Source: Rheinheimera mangrovi
Lineage (GTDB): Bacteria; Pseudomonadota; Gammaproteobacteria; Enterobacterales; Alteromonadaceae
DNA length: 64,000 nt
NCBI RefSeq assembly: GCF_003990335.1
Contig: NZ_CP034683.1
Span: forward strand, 3,827,501 to 3,891,500
Direction: 5' to 3'
The first letter of the stretch is position 1. Every line of letters begins with the position of its first letter. Both the position numbers and the translations under genes were made by a program. Below the pieces are notes generated by a model. The model had not been told where the DNA came from. It did no database searches and saw only the letters and a program-made list of their open reading frames with translations. Of this stretch, positions 43,744-54,061 are shown one piece after another.

Positions 43744-45056
43744 AAAGTGTCCCCACAAGTCGCTTTAGCCTGAACCTTCTGTCGCTTCAGCAAAAAACCA
43801 TAATCCGGACTCACTCCAGCAGGCAACTGAAACCAAACCTGATAGCCAGAACCAGGTGCAATCAGCAATGGTTGGCCATCTGCGGCATAGAAAACAGACT
43901 CTAACGCTGTGACGCCTTGCGGGGTCATCAGCAATAGTTGATCGTCAAAGCTAAAACGATTTTTTACCTGCAACAATGCCTGACCCTGAGCGTTGAATTC
44001 ACCGCTGAACTCCCCCACCAGTAACTGCTCGCCTTCGCTATGGCTGGTTTGGTAATTTTGCAAATCGGCGGGCACATGACGGCGCAAAAAGCCTTCAGTA
44101 AAACCGCGGTTCGCCATGCCGTTCAATTGCTGCAATAAATCAACATCAAAGCTTTTGCCCGCCATAGCATCATCTATGGCTTGGCGATAGACCTGAGCTG
44201 TGCGCGCTACATAATAAGGTGACTTAGTGCGGCCTTCGATTTTCAGTGAATGCACGCCCATAGCTGTTAAAGCAGGCACATGCTGCACAGCACGTAAATC
44301 TTTGGAATTAAAGATGTAACTACCATGCTCATCTTCGTCCAACAGCATCAGCTCGCCAGGACGGCCTTGTTCTTCCACCAATACAGGTGGAGCTAATGGC
44401 GAAACCACTGGCTTATATTGCCCCACCTCATCGGCCTGCGCTTGATGGCTTTGATAAGACCAACGACAAGCATTAGTGCAAGCGCCCTGATTGGGGTCGC
44501 GTTTATTGATGTAACCCGACAACAAGCAGCGGCCGGAATAAGCCATACACAAAGCACCATGTACAAAAACTTCCAGCTCCATTTCTGGCACTTTTTCGCG
44601 GATTTGCGCTATTTCTTCCAGCGCCAGCTCGCGGGATAAAATCACCCGCTCTATGCCTTGTTGCTGCCAAAACAATACAGCGGCCCAATTGACTGTGTTG
44701 GCCTGCACCGACAAATGCAGCGGCATTTGGGGGAAATGCTGACGTAACAAAAACACCACACCGGGGTCAGACACAATAAGCGCATCAGGCCCCAGCGCTA
44801 TAGCAGGAGCCATATCTTCAACAAAACGCTGCAACTTACTGTTATGCGGCGCAATATTGACCACCAGATAAAACTTCTTGCCCTGCTGATGCGCTTCCTT
44901 AATGCCAATAGCCAGAGTATCCAGATCAAATTCGTTATTGCGCACCCGCAAACTAAAACGGGGCTGCCCGGCATAGACGGCATCGGCACCATATGCAAAA
45001 GCCATCCGCATGGCTTTTAAACTACCGGCCGGAGATAAAAGTTCAGGAGCATTCAT
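43728..45056 (-). CDS. trhP: tRNA 5-hydroxyuridine synthesis protein TrhP (peptidase U32 family)
   Basis: The 442-aa U32-family protein (ELLSPAGSLKAMRMAFAYGADAVYAGQPRFSLR..., FVHGALCMAYSGRCLLSGYINKRDPNQGACTNACRW) is colinear with E. coli YegQ/TrhP (about 453 aa). The conserved cysteines of the U32 family are visible, for an iron-sulfur cluster. TrhP helps form 5-hydroxyuridine at tRNA position 34 using prephenate. It ends CGDTLCQCG. The ferredoxin gene follows and overlaps. Confidence 0.92.
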   Translation of the reverse strand: MNAPELLSPAGSLKAMRMAFAYGADAVYAGQPRFSLRVRNNEFDLDTLAIGIKEAHQQGKKFYLVVNIAPHNSKLQRFVEDMAPAIALGPDALIVSDPGVVFLLRQHFPQMPLHLSVQANTVNWAAVLFWQQQGIERVILSRELALEEIAQIREKVPEMELEVFVHGALCMAYSGRCLLSGYINKRDPNQGACTNACRWSYQSHQAQADEVGQYKPVVSPLAPPVLVEEQGRPGELMLLDEDEHGSYIFNSKDLRAVQHVPALTAMGVHSLKIEGRTKSPYYVARTAQVYRQAIDDAMAGKSFDVDLLQQLNGMANRGFTEGFLRRHVPADLQNYQTSHSEGEQLLVGEFSGEFNAQGQALLQVKNRFSFDDQLLLMTPQGVTALESVFYAADGQPLLIAPGSGYQVWFQLPAGVSPDYGFLLKRQKVQAKATCGDTLCQCG

Positions 45057-45074
45057 CGGTGTAACCTACACATT

Positions 45075-45103
45075 CGAAAGAAAAGAGGCGCATCATAGCG
45101 CCT
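45075..45103 (-). terminator. Terminator of hemN
   Basis: On the minus strand AGGCGC-tatgat-GCGCCT is followed by CTTTTCTTTC, between hemN and trhP. Confidence 0.6.
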
Positions 45104-45128
45104 GCTTTTATCCGGGTTTTGCGTTGGA

Positions 45129-46490
45129 TCAAACCACTTTGGAATAACTCAAGCTATTGGCCTGATGCAGGTAACGGTCAAAACTGGCACAGACTAAACG
45201 CACCAGTAACCGGCCCAGTGGCGTCACCTGAATAACACTATCAGAGCATTGCACTAAGCCATCGGCAATCAGTGGGTCGAGCTTAGGTAAGGCATCAGCA
45301 AAATAGCTCCAGAAATCCTCGATAGCAAAGCGCTGACAAAAGTCAGGGATATCCAGTTTAAAATGGCAAATCAGCTGGCTGATCAACGCAGCACGGATTT
45401 TATCGTCCTGGCTTAAGCTAAAACCCCGTTCCAGCGGCAACTGCCCGTCATTCAATTGCTGCTGATAATGCGATAACTCTTTTTGGTTTTGCCAGATCAC
45501 ACCATTCACCTGACTAATAGAAGACACACCCAAGCCAATCAGAGCATCCTGGCCCGCTGTGGTGTAGCCCTGAAAATTTCGCTGCAATTTGCCTTGTTGC
45601 TGCGCTTTGGCTAAAGAGTCTGTGGTTTTGGCGAAATGATCCATACCAATACACTGGTAACCAGCTTCACTGAACTCTTTAATGGCCAGTTGCAACAAAG
45701 CCAGTTTATCTTCAGCCTGCGGCAGGCTTTGGGTAGGAATTTTGCGCTGGGCGGCAAAACGGGTGGGCATATGGGCATAACTGAATAACGACACCCGGTC
45801 AGGATCAAGCTGCAGGACGCTTTGCAGCGTCTGTAAAAATCGCTCCGGTTTTTGGTAAGGCAAGCCGTACACCAAATCCAGATTAATAGAGCTAAAGCCT
45901 AAACGTTTAGCTTCCAGCACCAAAGCTTGCACCAGATCTTCGCTTTGCACCCTGTTAATGGTGATTTGCACTTGCTCGTCAAAGTCCTGCACACCAAAAC
46001 TAACCCGGCTAAAACCCAGCTGGCGTAAATGAGCCAGCTTTTCCAGGCTACAACTGCGTGGGTCTATTTCTATCGAAAGCTCAGCATCGGCTTTGAATAC
46101 AAAATGTTGTCTGAGCAAATGCATAAGCAAAGACAACTGATCTTCAGTCAAAAAAGTGGGAGTGCCGCCGCCTAAATGCAGCTGTGAAATGGTTTTATCG
46201 CTCAGTAGTGGCTGATACAATGCCATCTCTGTCGCCAGATTTTGCAGATACAAATCAGCTTTTTCACTATGGCGGGTCACTATTTTGTTACAGCCACAGT
46301 AGTAACACAGTTGCTGACAAAACGGGATATGCAGATACAAACACAGCTCTGAAGCTGCATTGGTTAACGCCGCCTGGACAGCGGATGCTGGAAAGTCAGG
46401 CTGTAAAGATAAAGCCGTTGGATACGAGGTATAACGGGGACCATTCACCGAATATTTCTGTATTAACTCAGCTGACCATAACACCTGCAT
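45129..46490 (-). CDS. hemN: Oxygen-independent coproporphyrinogen III oxidase HemN
   Basis: From ATG 46490 the product is 453 aa (E. coli 457) and begins MQVLWSAELIQKYSVNGPRYTSYPTALS. It has the radical-SAM cluster motif in CQQLCYYCGCNK, HLGGGTPTFL and the C-terminal HemN domain. It makes protoporphyrinogen IX precursors without oxygen. The frame extends to 46637, but the extra 49 residues are unlike the family. A probable FNR box lies in that upstream region, fitting anaerobic induction. Confidence 0.95.
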   Translation of the reverse strand: MQVLWSAELIQKYSVNGPRYTSYPTALSLQPDFPASAVQAALTNAASELCLYLHIPFCQQLCYYCGCNKIVTRHSEKADLYLQNLATEMALYQPLLSDKTISQLHLGGGTPTFLTEDQLSLLMHLLRQHFVFKADAELSIEIDPRSCSLEKLAHLRQLGFSRVSFGVQDFDEQVQITINRVQSEDLVQALVLEAKRLGFSSINLDLVYGLPYQKPERFLQTLQSVLQLDPDRVSLFSYAHMPTRFAAQRKIPTQSLPQAEDKLALLQLAIKEFSEAGYQCIGMDHFAKTTDSLAKAQQQGKLQRNFQGYTTAGQDALIGLGVSSISQVNGVIWQNQKELSHYQQQLNDGQLPLERGFSLSQDDKIRAALISQLICHFKLDIPDFCQRFAIEDFWSYFADALPKLDPLIADGLVQCSDSVIQVTPLGRLLVRLVCASFDRYLHQANSLSYSKVV

Positions 46491-46553
46491 TGAACTTTTC
46501 TCTGTTATCCCCTCAAAGGTGCTGCAGTTTAAAACATCAGCTTTGACTCTGTT

Positions 46554-46567
46554 TTGATCTGAAACAA
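46554..46567 (-). promoter_or_regulatory. Probable FNR site upstream of hemN
   Basis: TTGATCTGAAACAA matches the FNR consensus TTGAT-N4-ATCAA at nine of ten bases, 64-77 bp before the hemN start. Confidence 0.7.
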
Positions 46568-46644
46568 AGTCAGTCACTGCCTTTTTATAGTTCCTATACA
46601 GTTCCGATAACGACCAAAGCCCATAAAACGGCGACAAATCCAGC

Positions 46645-46686
46645 TGGAAAAATTCAGCGAATTAACTTAGAATGAACGTTCACTCT
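46645..46686 (+). promoter_or_regulatory. Promoter and TetR-type operator of the efflux operon
   Basis: TGGAAA (46645-46650) and TAGAAT (46668-46673) are 17 bp apart. The palindrome AGAATGAACGTTCACTCT (46669-46686) overlaps the -10 and start point. Binding by the TetR at the operon end would block transcription. Confidence 0.65.
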
Positions 46687-46703
46687 AAATGGAGATTTTA
46701 AAC

Positions 46704-47867
46704 ATGCAGCGTTCCCGCATTGTATTTTTTGCCCTATCTGCCCTGGCGGGCTCTGTTGCTTTGGCCGGTTGTGGCCAGGCTCAACAAGCCTCAGCTCCTG
46801 CGGCTCAGGCCATGCCTGTGGGTGTAGTCACACTGAAAAGTCAGGCCGTGACCTTAACCAAAGAATTACCAGGCCGCGTTGCCGCCTCGCAAATTGCCGA
46901 AATCCGCCCTCAAGTCGACGGCATAGTGCTGCAACGTTTATTTACCGAAGGGGGTGAAGTAAAAGCAGGTCAGGCTTTGTATCAAATCGACCCTGCCAGT
47001 TTTGACGCACAGCTTTCAAGCGCTAAAGCAGCGGTAGCACGTGCTCAGGCCAGTATTGCCAGCAGCAAATCTAAAGCCAGTCGTTATACCGAATTGTTAA
47101 AAATTAAAGCCGTCAGTCAGCAGGAATTTGATGAAGCTGATGCTAGCTATAAACAAGCTCAGGCCGATTTACTGACAGCTCAGGCTCAGCTGAAAACAGC
47201 TCAGATCAATCTGAACTACAGCAAAGTTTTATCTCCTATCAGCGGCCAGATTAGTAAGTCTGCAGTAACAGCAGGTGCTTTAGTCAGCGCTAACCAAACG
47301 ACTGCTTTAGCTACTGTGACCCAGTTGGATCCTATTTATGTCGACCTGACTCAGTCGAGCAACGAGTTACTGCAGCTGAAAAAAGCGCTGGCATCCGGTG
47401 CTTTAGGTTCAGATGCTGCCATTCAGACCGTCGTTGAACTGAAAATGGAAGACGGTTCCGTTTACCCACACAAAGGCACTTTGCAATTTTCGGAAGTGAC
47501 TGTGGATCCGGGTACTGGTTCTGTCACCTTAAGAGCACAATTTCCAAACCCTGAAAAGTTACTGCTACCAGGCATGTATGTACGGGCTGAAGTGGTTGAA
47601 GGGATTAAAGCCAACGCTATTCTGGCACCACAACGTGGTATCAGCCGTAACAGCAAAGGTGAAGCTACAGCCATGGTGATTGGTAAAGAAGGCAAAGTAG
47701 AAGCCCGTATTTTACAAGCCGACCGTACTATAGGTTCAGATTGGCTGGTCAGTAGCGGCTTAAATGCCGGTGATCAACTGATTATTGAAGGCTTACAGAA
47801 AATACGTCCTGGTGCGCCAGTTCAGGCTGTTCCGACCGATGCAGCTGCTCAAGCCAAGTCACAATAA
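46704..47867 (+). CDS. RND efflux periplasmic adaptor lipoprotein (AcrA/MexA type)
   Basis: From ATG 46704 (GGAG upstream) the product is 387 aa with a lipoprotein signal ending LAGC, then lipoyl/barrel-sandwich halves (IDGIVLQRLFTEGGEVKAGQALYQIDPA; VLSPISGQISKSAVTAGALV), a coiled-coil hairpin (about residues 90-165) and a beta-barrel and membrane-proximal domain. It links the inner-membrane pump to the outer-membrane channel encoded next. Substrates cannot be read from sequence. Confidence 0.93.
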   Translation: MQRSRIVFFALSALAGSVALAGCGQAQQASAPAAQAMPVGVVTLKSQAVTLTKELPGRVAASQIAEIRPQVDGIVLQRLFTEGGEVKAGQALYQIDPASFDAQLSSAKAAVARAQASIASSKSKASRYTELLKIKAVSQQEFDEADASYKQAQADLLTAQAQLKTAQINLNYSKVLSPISGQISKSAVTAGALVSANQTTALATVTQLDPIYVDLTQSSNELLQLKKALASGALGSDAAIQTVVELKMEDGSVYPHKGTLQFSEVTVDPGTGSVTLRAQFPNPEKLLLPGMYVRAEVVEGIKANAILAPQRGISRNSKGEATAMVIGKEGKVEARILQADRTIGSDWLVSSGLNAGDQLIIEGLQKIRPGAPVQAVPTDAAAQAKSQ

Positions 47868-47885
47868 AGCCAACGGAGAATCCTG

Positions 47886-50800
47886 ATGTCACGATTTTTT
47901 ATCGACAGGCCGATTTTTGCCTGGGTGTTGGCGATAGTGGTGATGCTGTCTGGTATTTTAGCCATCAATACCTTGCCAATCGCACAATATCCATCGATAG
48001 CGCCGCCTGCTATCAGCGTCAGCGCCAGCTATCCTGGTGCTTCTGCCCGTACTCTGGAAGATACAGTCACCCAGGTTATAGAGCAGAAAATGAAAGGTCT
48101 GGATGGCCTGATGTATATGTCATCCACGTCTGAATCCAATGGTTCTGTGACTTTAACCTTAACCTTCAGTGCCGATACCAACCCGGATATAGCTCAGGTT
48201 CAGGTGCAGAACAAACTGGCGTTGGCCACTCCTCTGTTACCGCAGGAAGTGCAGCGCCAGGGTGTCTCTGTAGCTAAATCAGCCCGGAACTTCCTGTTAG
48301 TCGCAGGTTTTGTGTCTGAAGACGGCAGCATGAGCAACATCGACATAGGTGATTATGTTGCATCAAACGTGCAGGACATCGTCTCCCGTGTCAATGGTGT
48401 AGGTGAAGTACAACTGTTTGGTTCTCAGTACGCTATGCGGATCTGGTTAGACCCGGCAAAACTGCAAAACTATAAGCTAACTACTGCCGATATCAGTGCA
48501 GCTATTAGTGCGCAGAATGCTCAGGTGTCTGCGGGTCAGTTAGGTGGTATGCCCGCTATTGAAGGCCAGCAACTGAATGCGACAGTCACTGCCCAAAGCC
48601 GCCTGCAAACGCCGGAGCAGTTCCGTCAGATTCTGGTGAAAACCAACAGTGACGGCTCAGTGGTGCGTTTAGCTGATGTAGCTAAAGTTGAGCTGGGTGG
48701 CGAAAACTACGGTGTTGTAGCCCGTTTTAACGGCAAACCTGCTTCTGGCTTAGGTGTCAAACTGGCCAGTGGTGCCAATGCGTTGGAAACAGCGGCAGGC
48801 GTGAAAAAAGCACTGGCGGATTTAGAACCTTTTTTCCCTGCTGGCTTAAAGTCTGTAGTGCCTTACGACACCACACCTTTTGTTTCTTTATCTATTGAAA
48901 AAGTAGTCAGCACCTTAATTGAAGCTGTAGTGCTGGTATTTTTTGTAATGTATCTGTTCCTGCAAAATTTCCGCGCCACTTTAATTCCTACCATAGCTGT
49001 GCCTGTGGTTTTGCTGGGTACCTTTGCTATTTTATCGGCTTTTGGTTACTCCATTAATACCCTGACTATGTTTGCAATGGTGCTGGCCATAGGTCTGCTG
49101 GTGGATGACGCTATAGTCGTAGTTGAAAACGTCGAGCGGGTAATGACCGAAGAGGGTTTGTCGCCGCTGGAAGCTACCCGTAAATCGATGGATGAAATCA
49201 AAGGTGCGCTGGTTGGTATCGCCATGGTGCTGTCCGCTGTGTTTGTGCCTATGGCGTTTTTTGGTGGCTCTACCGGCGTGATTTACCGCCAGTTCTCTAT
49301 CACTCTGGTTTCTGCTATGGCTCTGTCGGTACTGGTGGCTTTAATTTTGACTCCAGCTTTATGTGCCACTTTATTAAAGCCAAGCCATGTGCATGATGAC
49401 AGCTCTGTCTTAGGTAAGTTTTTCTCTGGCTTTAACCGCGGTTTTGATAAAACCAATCAAGGCGCACAGAGTTTTGTCGGTCGAATGATCAAGCAGAGCA
49501 AACGCTACTTGTTGGGTTATGCATTGATTGTTGGCGGTATGGTGTTTATTTTCAGTCAATTGCCTTCGGCGTTTTTACCAGACGAAGATCAGGGTATTTT
49601 GTTTAACCAGGTGGTGCTGCCAGCAGGTTCAACCACAGAACAAACCCTGAAAGTTGTAGAGAAAATGGAACACCATTTCCTGCAAGAACAGGGTGAAGCC
49701 GTGAAGTCTATTTTCACCGTCACTGGCTTTAGTTTTGCAGGTTCAGGCCAAAATGCTGCTTTAGGTTTTGTGAACTTAAAACACTGGGATGAGCGTCAGC
49801 GTCCTGATTTATCTGTAGGTGCGGTCGCTGGCAAAGCCATGGGCTATTTCGCCACCATCAAAGAAGCTTTTGTGTTCGCCTTCCCGCCACCTGCAGTAGT
49901 GGAGCTTGGCACAGCCAATGGCTTTAACCTGCATTTACAGGACAGAGGTGGCTTAGGTCACGACCAGTTACTGGCTGCCCGTAACCAATTATTGGGTATG
50001 GCCGCTCAAAGCCCGGTATTAGCTGGTGTGCGTCCAAATGGTCAGGAAGATATGCCTGAGCTGAAACTGGATATCGATCTGGCCAAAGCAGAAGCCTTGA
50101 ATGTCAGTCAGGCCGATATTAACAGTACCTTAGCCACAGCCTGGGGTAGCAGCTACGTCAATGACTTTATTGACCGCGGCCGGGTGAAAAAAGTCTATCT
50201 GCAAGGTACTCCGGACAGTCGCATGGTGCCAGAGGACTTAACCAAATGGTATGTGCGCAACAGTGAAGGTGAGATGGTGCCATTTTCAGCCTTTGCTACC
50301 TCACACTGGACTTATGGCTCTCCTCGCCTGGAGCGTTATAACGGCTTCTCCTCTATGGAAATTCAGGGCGCTGCAGCACCTGGTTACAGTACCGGTCAGG
50401 CTATGGATGAAATGGAAAAACTGGCCAAACAGTTACCACCAGGCTTTGCTTATGAGTGGACTGGTATCTCTTACGAGGAGCGTTTAAGTGGTGGTCAGGC
50501 GCCTTTACTCTATGCCTTATCTCTGTTGGTGGTATTCCTTTGTTTAGCTGCCTTGTACGAAAGCTGGTCTGTACCTGCAGCCGTCATGATGATAGTGCCT
50601 CTGGGTGTGTTTGGTGCTGCCTTGGCTGCTCTTATTGCCCATTTATCCAACGACATCTATCTGCAGGTGGGTTTATTGACCACCATAGGCTTAGCCTCTA
50701 AAAACGCCATTCTGATCGTGGAGTTTGCCATACACCGCATGGAACAGGGCTTAGGTTTAGTCGAAGCTGCCATTGAAGCAGTGCGTTTGCGTCTGCGCCC

Positions 50801-51017
50801 TATCTTAATGACGTCCATGGCCTTTATTTGTGGTGTATTGCCGCTGGCTATAGCCTCCAGTGCAGGTTCAGGTGCGCAGAATGCTCTGGGTATTTCAGTG
50901 ATAGGCGGTACTTTAGCTTCGTCTATCCTGGCCGTTCTTTTTGTGCCGATGTTTTTTGTGCTGGTTCGCCGTGTCTTCCCAAGCAAACATCAGGCAGCAC
51001 AGGAGAAAGCAGAATGA
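47886..51017 (+). CDS. RND multidrug efflux pump (AcrB/MexB, HAE1 family)
   Basis: The 1043-aa pump has the full RND layout: 12 membrane helices, two large periplasmic loops and the proton-relay pair in [21 protein letters not shown]. The N-terminal [20 protein letters not shown] is typical of HAE1 proteins. It takes substrates from the periplasm or membrane and exchanges them for protons. It starts 18 bp after the adaptor and overlaps the outer-membrane factor by 4 bases. Confidence 0.96.
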   Translation: MSRFFIDRPIFAWVLAIVVMLSGILAINTLPIAQYPSIAPPAISVSASYPGASARTLEDTVTQVIEQKMKGLDGLMYMSSTSESNGSVTLTLTFSADTNPDIAQVQVQNKLALATPLLPQEVQRQGVSVAKSARNFLLVAGFVSEDGSMSNIDIGDYVASNVQDIVSRVNGVGEVQLFGSQYAMRIWLDPAKLQNYKLTTADISAAISAQNAQVSAGQLGGMPAIEGQQLNATVTAQSRLQTPEQFRQILVKTNSDGSVVRLADVAKVELGGENYGVVARFNGKPASGLGVKLASGANALETAAGVKKALADLEPFFPAGLKSVVPYDTTPFVSLSIEKVVSTLIEAVVLVFFVMYLFLQNFRATLIPTIAVPVVLLGTFAILSAFGYSINTLTMFAMVLAIGLLVDDAIVVVENVERVMTEEGLSPLEATRKSMDEIKGALVGIAMVLSAVFVPMAFFGGSTGVIYRQFSITLVSAMALSVLVALILTPALCATLLKPSHVHDDSSVLGKFFSGFNRGFDKTNQGAQSFVGRMIKQSKRYLLGYALIVGGMVFIFSQLPSAFLPDEDQGILFNQVVLPAGSTTEQTLKVVEKMEHHFLQEQGEAVKSIFTVTGFSFAGSGQNAALGFVNLKHWDERQRPDLSVGAVAGKAMGYFATIKEAFVFAFPPPAVVELGTANGFNLHLQDRGGLGHDQLLAARNQLLGMAAQSPVLAGVRPNGQEDMPELKLDIDLAKAEALNVSQADINSTLATAWGSSYVNDFIDRGRVKKVYLQGTPDSRMVPEDLTKWYVRNSEGEMVPFSAFATSHWTYGSPRLERYNGFSSMEIQGAAAPGYSTGQAMDEMEKLAKQLPPGFAYEWTGISYEERLSGGQAPLLYALSLLVVFLCLAALYESWSVPAAVMMIVPLGVFGAALAALIAHLSNDIYLQVGLLTTIGLASKNAILIVEFAIHRMEQGLGLVEAAIEAVRLRLRPILMTSMAFICGVLPLAIASSAGSGAQNALGISVIGGTLASSILAVLFVPMFFVLVRRVFPSKHQAAQEKAE

Positions 51018-52429
51018 AATTAAAAACTTTAAGTTTAAGCGCTTTGGCGGTATTGGTATTAAGTGCCTGTCAGCTGGCACCAGAACAACAAGCTATTGAG
51101 TTACCTGTGCCACAAAACTATGCACTGGCTTCCGGTGATTCGGGAGTTAAAGCGGCAGAACTGCATTGGCAACAGTTTTTCAGTAACCCTAAGCTGCAAC
51201 AACTGATAGAGCTAAGCCTTGCGAACAACAAAGACTTACAAATCGCTGCACTCAATGTGCAGCGTGTCCGGGCTTTGTATCAAATTGAAGACTCAGCTTT
51301 GTATCCGTCTTTGGACTTAAATGCTTCAGGCACACGCCAGCGTTTACCGGCCGATTTAACAGGTACTGGCAATGCCCAAATCAATCAGCAATACAGCGCA
51401 ACTGTGGGTATAACCTCGTACGAGCTGGATTTCTGGGGCAAAGTACGTAATCAGTCAGAGCAAGCTTTACAGCAGCTGTATTCAACAGAACAGGCGCAAT
51501 TAAGCAGCCAGATCAGTCTGGTCGCAGAACTAGCCAATGCCTGGCTGACTTATGCGGCTGATCAACAGTTGTTGGAACTGGCTGCCCATACCTTGCACAG
51601 CCAGCAAAAAACGCTGGAACTGACTGAGCAGAGCTATAACTTAGGCGCAGCTTCAGCTTTAACACTGCAGCAAGTGAAAAGTACTGTAGCGACAGCCAAA
51701 GTGGATATAGCTCGTTATCAGCGTTTACTGCAACGGGATAAAAATGCCTTGGATCTGTTAACTGGATCACAGGTAGCAGACGATCTACTGCCGGATCAAC
51801 CACTAAGCAAAATCCTGCAATTACCAGAATTGCCAGCGGGTTTACCTTCGGATTTATTGCAACAACGACCAGATTTAAAAGCGGCAGAACATGACTTATT
51901 GGCCGCCAATGCCAATATTGGCATTGCTAAAGCCGCTTTTTTCCCCAGCATCAGCCTAACGGCCAATGCGGGCTCGGCCTCGGCTGAGTTGGATAATCTG
52001 TTTAAAAGTGGTTCAGGCAGCTGGAGTTTTATGCCGTCGGTCAACCTGCCAATCTTTAATATGGGCCGTACTCAAGCCAATTTAGAGGTGGCCGAAGCTC
52101 AGCAGCAAGTCGCACTGGTGACTTACCAGCAGAAAATCCAGCAGGCTTTTCGTGAAGTGTCTGATGGTTTAGCGGACCGTGAAGGGTATGCAGCCCAGTT
52201 ACAGGCTCAGCAAGACCTGGCCAACAGCAACCAGCAAAGCTTTCTATTATCCGAAGCACGCTTTAAACAAGGTGCTGACAGCTATCTGCAGGTACTGGAC
52301 GCCCAGCGTTCCTGGTACAGCGCACAACAACAACTGATCAGCGGCCAGCAAGCTTTGCTTGCCAGCCAGATTAGTTTGTATAAAGTGCTCGGCGGTGGCT
52401 GGCAACAAAGTAATATGTCAGCCGAATAA
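51014..52429 (+). CDS. Outer-membrane efflux factor, NodT/OprM family lipoprotein
   Basis: From ATG 51014 (ATGA overlap with the pump, AGGAGAAAGCAGA upstream) the product is 471 aa. The lipobox LSAC is followed by two repeated outer-membrane efflux domains with long helices (for example [20 protein letters not shown], and [12 protein letters not shown]). It forms the TolC-like exit duct. A longer frame inside the pump gene is not real. Confidence 0.95.
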   Translation: MKLKTLSLSALAVLVLSACQLAPEQQAIELPVPQNYALASGDSGVKAAELHWQQFFSNPKLQQLIELSLANNKDLQIAALNVQRVRALYQIEDSALYPSLDLNASGTRQRLPADLTGTGNAQINQQYSATVGITSYELDFWGKVRNQSEQALQQLYSTEQAQLSSQISLVAELANAWLTYAADQQLLELAAHTLHSQQKTLELTEQSYNLGAASALTLQQVKSTVATAKVDIARYQRLLQRDKNALDLLTGSQVADDLLPDQPLSKILQLPELPAGLPSDLLQQRPDLKAAEHDLLAANANIGIAKAAFFPSISLTANAGSASAELDNLFKSGSGSWSFMPSVNLPIFNMGRTQANLEVAEAQQQVALVTYQQKIQQAFREVSDGLADREGYAAQLQAQQDLANSNQQSFLLSEARFKQGADSYLQVLDAQRSWYSAQQQLISGQQALLASQISLYKVLGGGWQQSNMSAE

Positions 52430-52438
52430 ATGTGTGCT

Positions 52439-52460
52439 CACCGGGCTTTCGAGCCCGGTG
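52439..52460 (+). terminator. UUCG-tetraloop hairpin between the efflux genes and tetR
   Basis: CACCGGGCT-ttcg-AGCCCGGTG is a perfect 9-bp stem with an extra-stable UUCG loop and no T tract, 13 bp before tetR. It may protect the upstream mRNA or lower tetR expression. Confidence 0.65.
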
Positions 52461-52472
52461 TCGGAGTTCCCA

Positions 52473-53093
52473 ATGACAGAAAAAACAGCAAAAAGACATA
52501 CAGATCCAGCGTTAGCAGAAGCGCGGAGAAATCAGGTACTGACAGCGGCAGCGGATTGTTTTCGCCGCAAAGGTTACCATGGTGCTGGTATGGCTGAGAT
52601 CTCAAAAACTGCCGGGATGAGCGCAGGCCATATTTACAATTATTTCGACAGTAAAGAAGCCATTATCGAAGCTATTATTCAGCGCGATATGGAGGAGATG
52701 TTTTCAACCTTTCAGCAGTTTGAAGACGATCCGGGCGATCTGCTCACTACTATGCTGGAGGGAGCAGACCAAGGGGTTGAACGGCATATAGATAAAGAAA
52801 AAAATGCGTTAGAACTGGAAATGTTGGCTGAAGCTGCCCGCAATCAAAAAGTGGCGTTTTTGATGCAACAATCCGATACCCATGCCAGAGCGCGGATGCG
52901 CCGATTGTTAACCGGCGAACGTAGTCTGGTCAAAGATGCAACAGATAAAGAACTGGATGGCCGTATCAATATTATTTTTGCCATGATCACGGGTTTGGCG
53001 ATGCGCCGGACTTTGTATCCTGAACTGCAAAAAGACACTATATTGCTGGCTTTGCGCCCTGCTCTGCGCACTTTACTGTCACCTTTTGAGTGA
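52473..53093 (+). CDS. TetR/AcrR-family repressor of the efflux operon
   Basis: From ATG 52473 (CGGAG upstream) the product is 206 aa. A helix-turn-helix (VLTAAADCFRRKGYHGAGMAEISKTAGMSAGHIYNYFDSKEAIIE, about residues 23-67) is followed by a ligand-binding C-terminal domain. It closes the efflux operon, and the palindrome at 46669-46686 is the probable operator. A frame extending upstream into the hairpin is not needed. Confidence 0.9.
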   Translation: MTEKTAKRHTDPALAEARRNQVLTAAADCFRRKGYHGAGMAEISKTAGMSAGHIYNYFDSKEAIIEAIIQRDMEEMFSTFQQFEDDPGDLLTTMLEGADQGVERHIDKEKNALELEMLAEAARNQKVAFLMQQSDTHARARMRRLLTGERSLVKDATDKELDGRINIIFAMITGLAMRRTLYPELQKDTILLALRPALRTLLSPFE

Positions 53094-53102
53094 GTATCTT
53101 GA

Positions 53103-53125
53103 TAAGGTAGTGAACTACTACCTTA
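53103..53125. terminator. Bidirectional hairpin between tetR and the GGDEF gene
   Basis: TAAGGTAGT-gaact-ACTACCTTA covers the stop of the minus-strand gene and lies 10 bp after tetR. Confidence 0.6.
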
Positions 53126-54061
53126 GTCTTCATTGCAGTAAGACACTTTGTTTCTGCCGGATTTCTTTGCAGCGTAAAGACTTTTATCGGCTTTTTCTAT
53201 AAGCGTCTGATAACCAGCTGTGCCTGCTTGGTAGCATGCAACGCCAATACTTACAGTCACAACTTTGTGAGTGGAATTTTTGTGGGGAATTTGCCTGTCA
53301 GCCACATTTTTTTGAATGCGGGCCGCCACCTGCAGTGCCCCTTCAGCATCAGTTTCAGGTAAAACCACCACAAACTCTTCTCCACCATAGCGTGATACAA
53401 AATCTAATGGGCGAAGCAATGTGGCTTTAATGCCTGAAGCCACTTGGCACAGCGCGCTATCACCGGCCAGATGACCATAGTTATCATTAAACAGTTTAAA
53501 AAAGTCGATATCAATCAGCAGTATGGATAACCCGCCCTGGCCTCTGTCAGCACGCGCCGTTAACTTCACAATATGCAGATCAAAATAGCGTCTGTTATAC
53601 ACTGCAGTCAGACCATCGACAAAAGCCAACTGAGCTAAAAACTCCTTTTGCGCTTTAAATTTTAGCTGAGCATTAACCCGGTTTTTTAATGTCATCGGCT
53701 GCACAGGTTTAGTAATAAAGTCCGCACCACCACTTTGCCAACAAGCGTTTTCTTCTTCAGGCTTACTAAAAGATGTCATAAAAATCACAGGTATATCTTT
53801 TGTTTCCTGATTTTCTGCCAATAGTTGGCATAGTTGTAAGCCTGTCATCTGCGGCATCACCACATCAGAAATAATTAAATCAGGCTGGCATTGCTGGCAG
53901 ATTTCCAAAGCCAAAGCCGCACTGGTGGCAGCAAGCACTCTATAGTGACCGGATAAAATGGCATTGATACTTTGAATATTGGTTGGCTGATCATCAATCA
54001 CTAATATGGTCGGCAGCTTGTCTGGCAGACTTGTCTCCAGGCTCTTTTGGTTAGTTTGCAT
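53123..54061 (-). CDS. Receiver-GGDEF diguanylate cyclase
   Basis: From ATG 54061 the product is 312 aa. A receiver (about residues 17-135) has LVIDDQ, phospho-acceptor Asp in LIISDVVMPQMTG and FITKPV. A GGDEF domain carries SRYGGEEFVVVL, with an RPLD inhibitory site five residues before it. It should make c-di-GMP when phosphorylated. It overlaps the 3' end of the giant hybrid kinase by 11 bp, so that kinase's relay is its likely phosphate source. Confidence 0.92.
   Translation of the reverse strand: MQTNQKSLETSLPDKLPTILVIDDQPTNIQSINAILSGHYRVLAATSAALALEICQQCQPDLIISDVVMPQMTGLQLCQLLAENQETKDIPVIFMTSFSKPEEENACWQSGGADFITKPVQPMTLKNRVNAQLKFKAQKEFLAQLAFVDGLTAVYNRRYFDLHIVKLTARADRGQGGLSILLIDIDFFKLFNDNYGHLAGDSALCQVASGIKATLLRPLDFVSRYGGEEFVVVLPETDAEGALQVAARIQKNVADRQIPHKNSTHKVVTVSIGVACYQAGTAGYQTLIEKADKSLYAAKKSGRNKVSYCNED

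Noticed and set aside
46491..46637. 49-residue N-terminal extension of HemN
   Set aside because: Unlike HemN proteins and contains the probable FNR site; ATG 46490 matches the family start.
50828..51013. N-terminal extension of the outer-membrane factor
   Set aside because: It lies inside the pump gene in another frame; ATG 51014 gives a proper lipoprotein signal.
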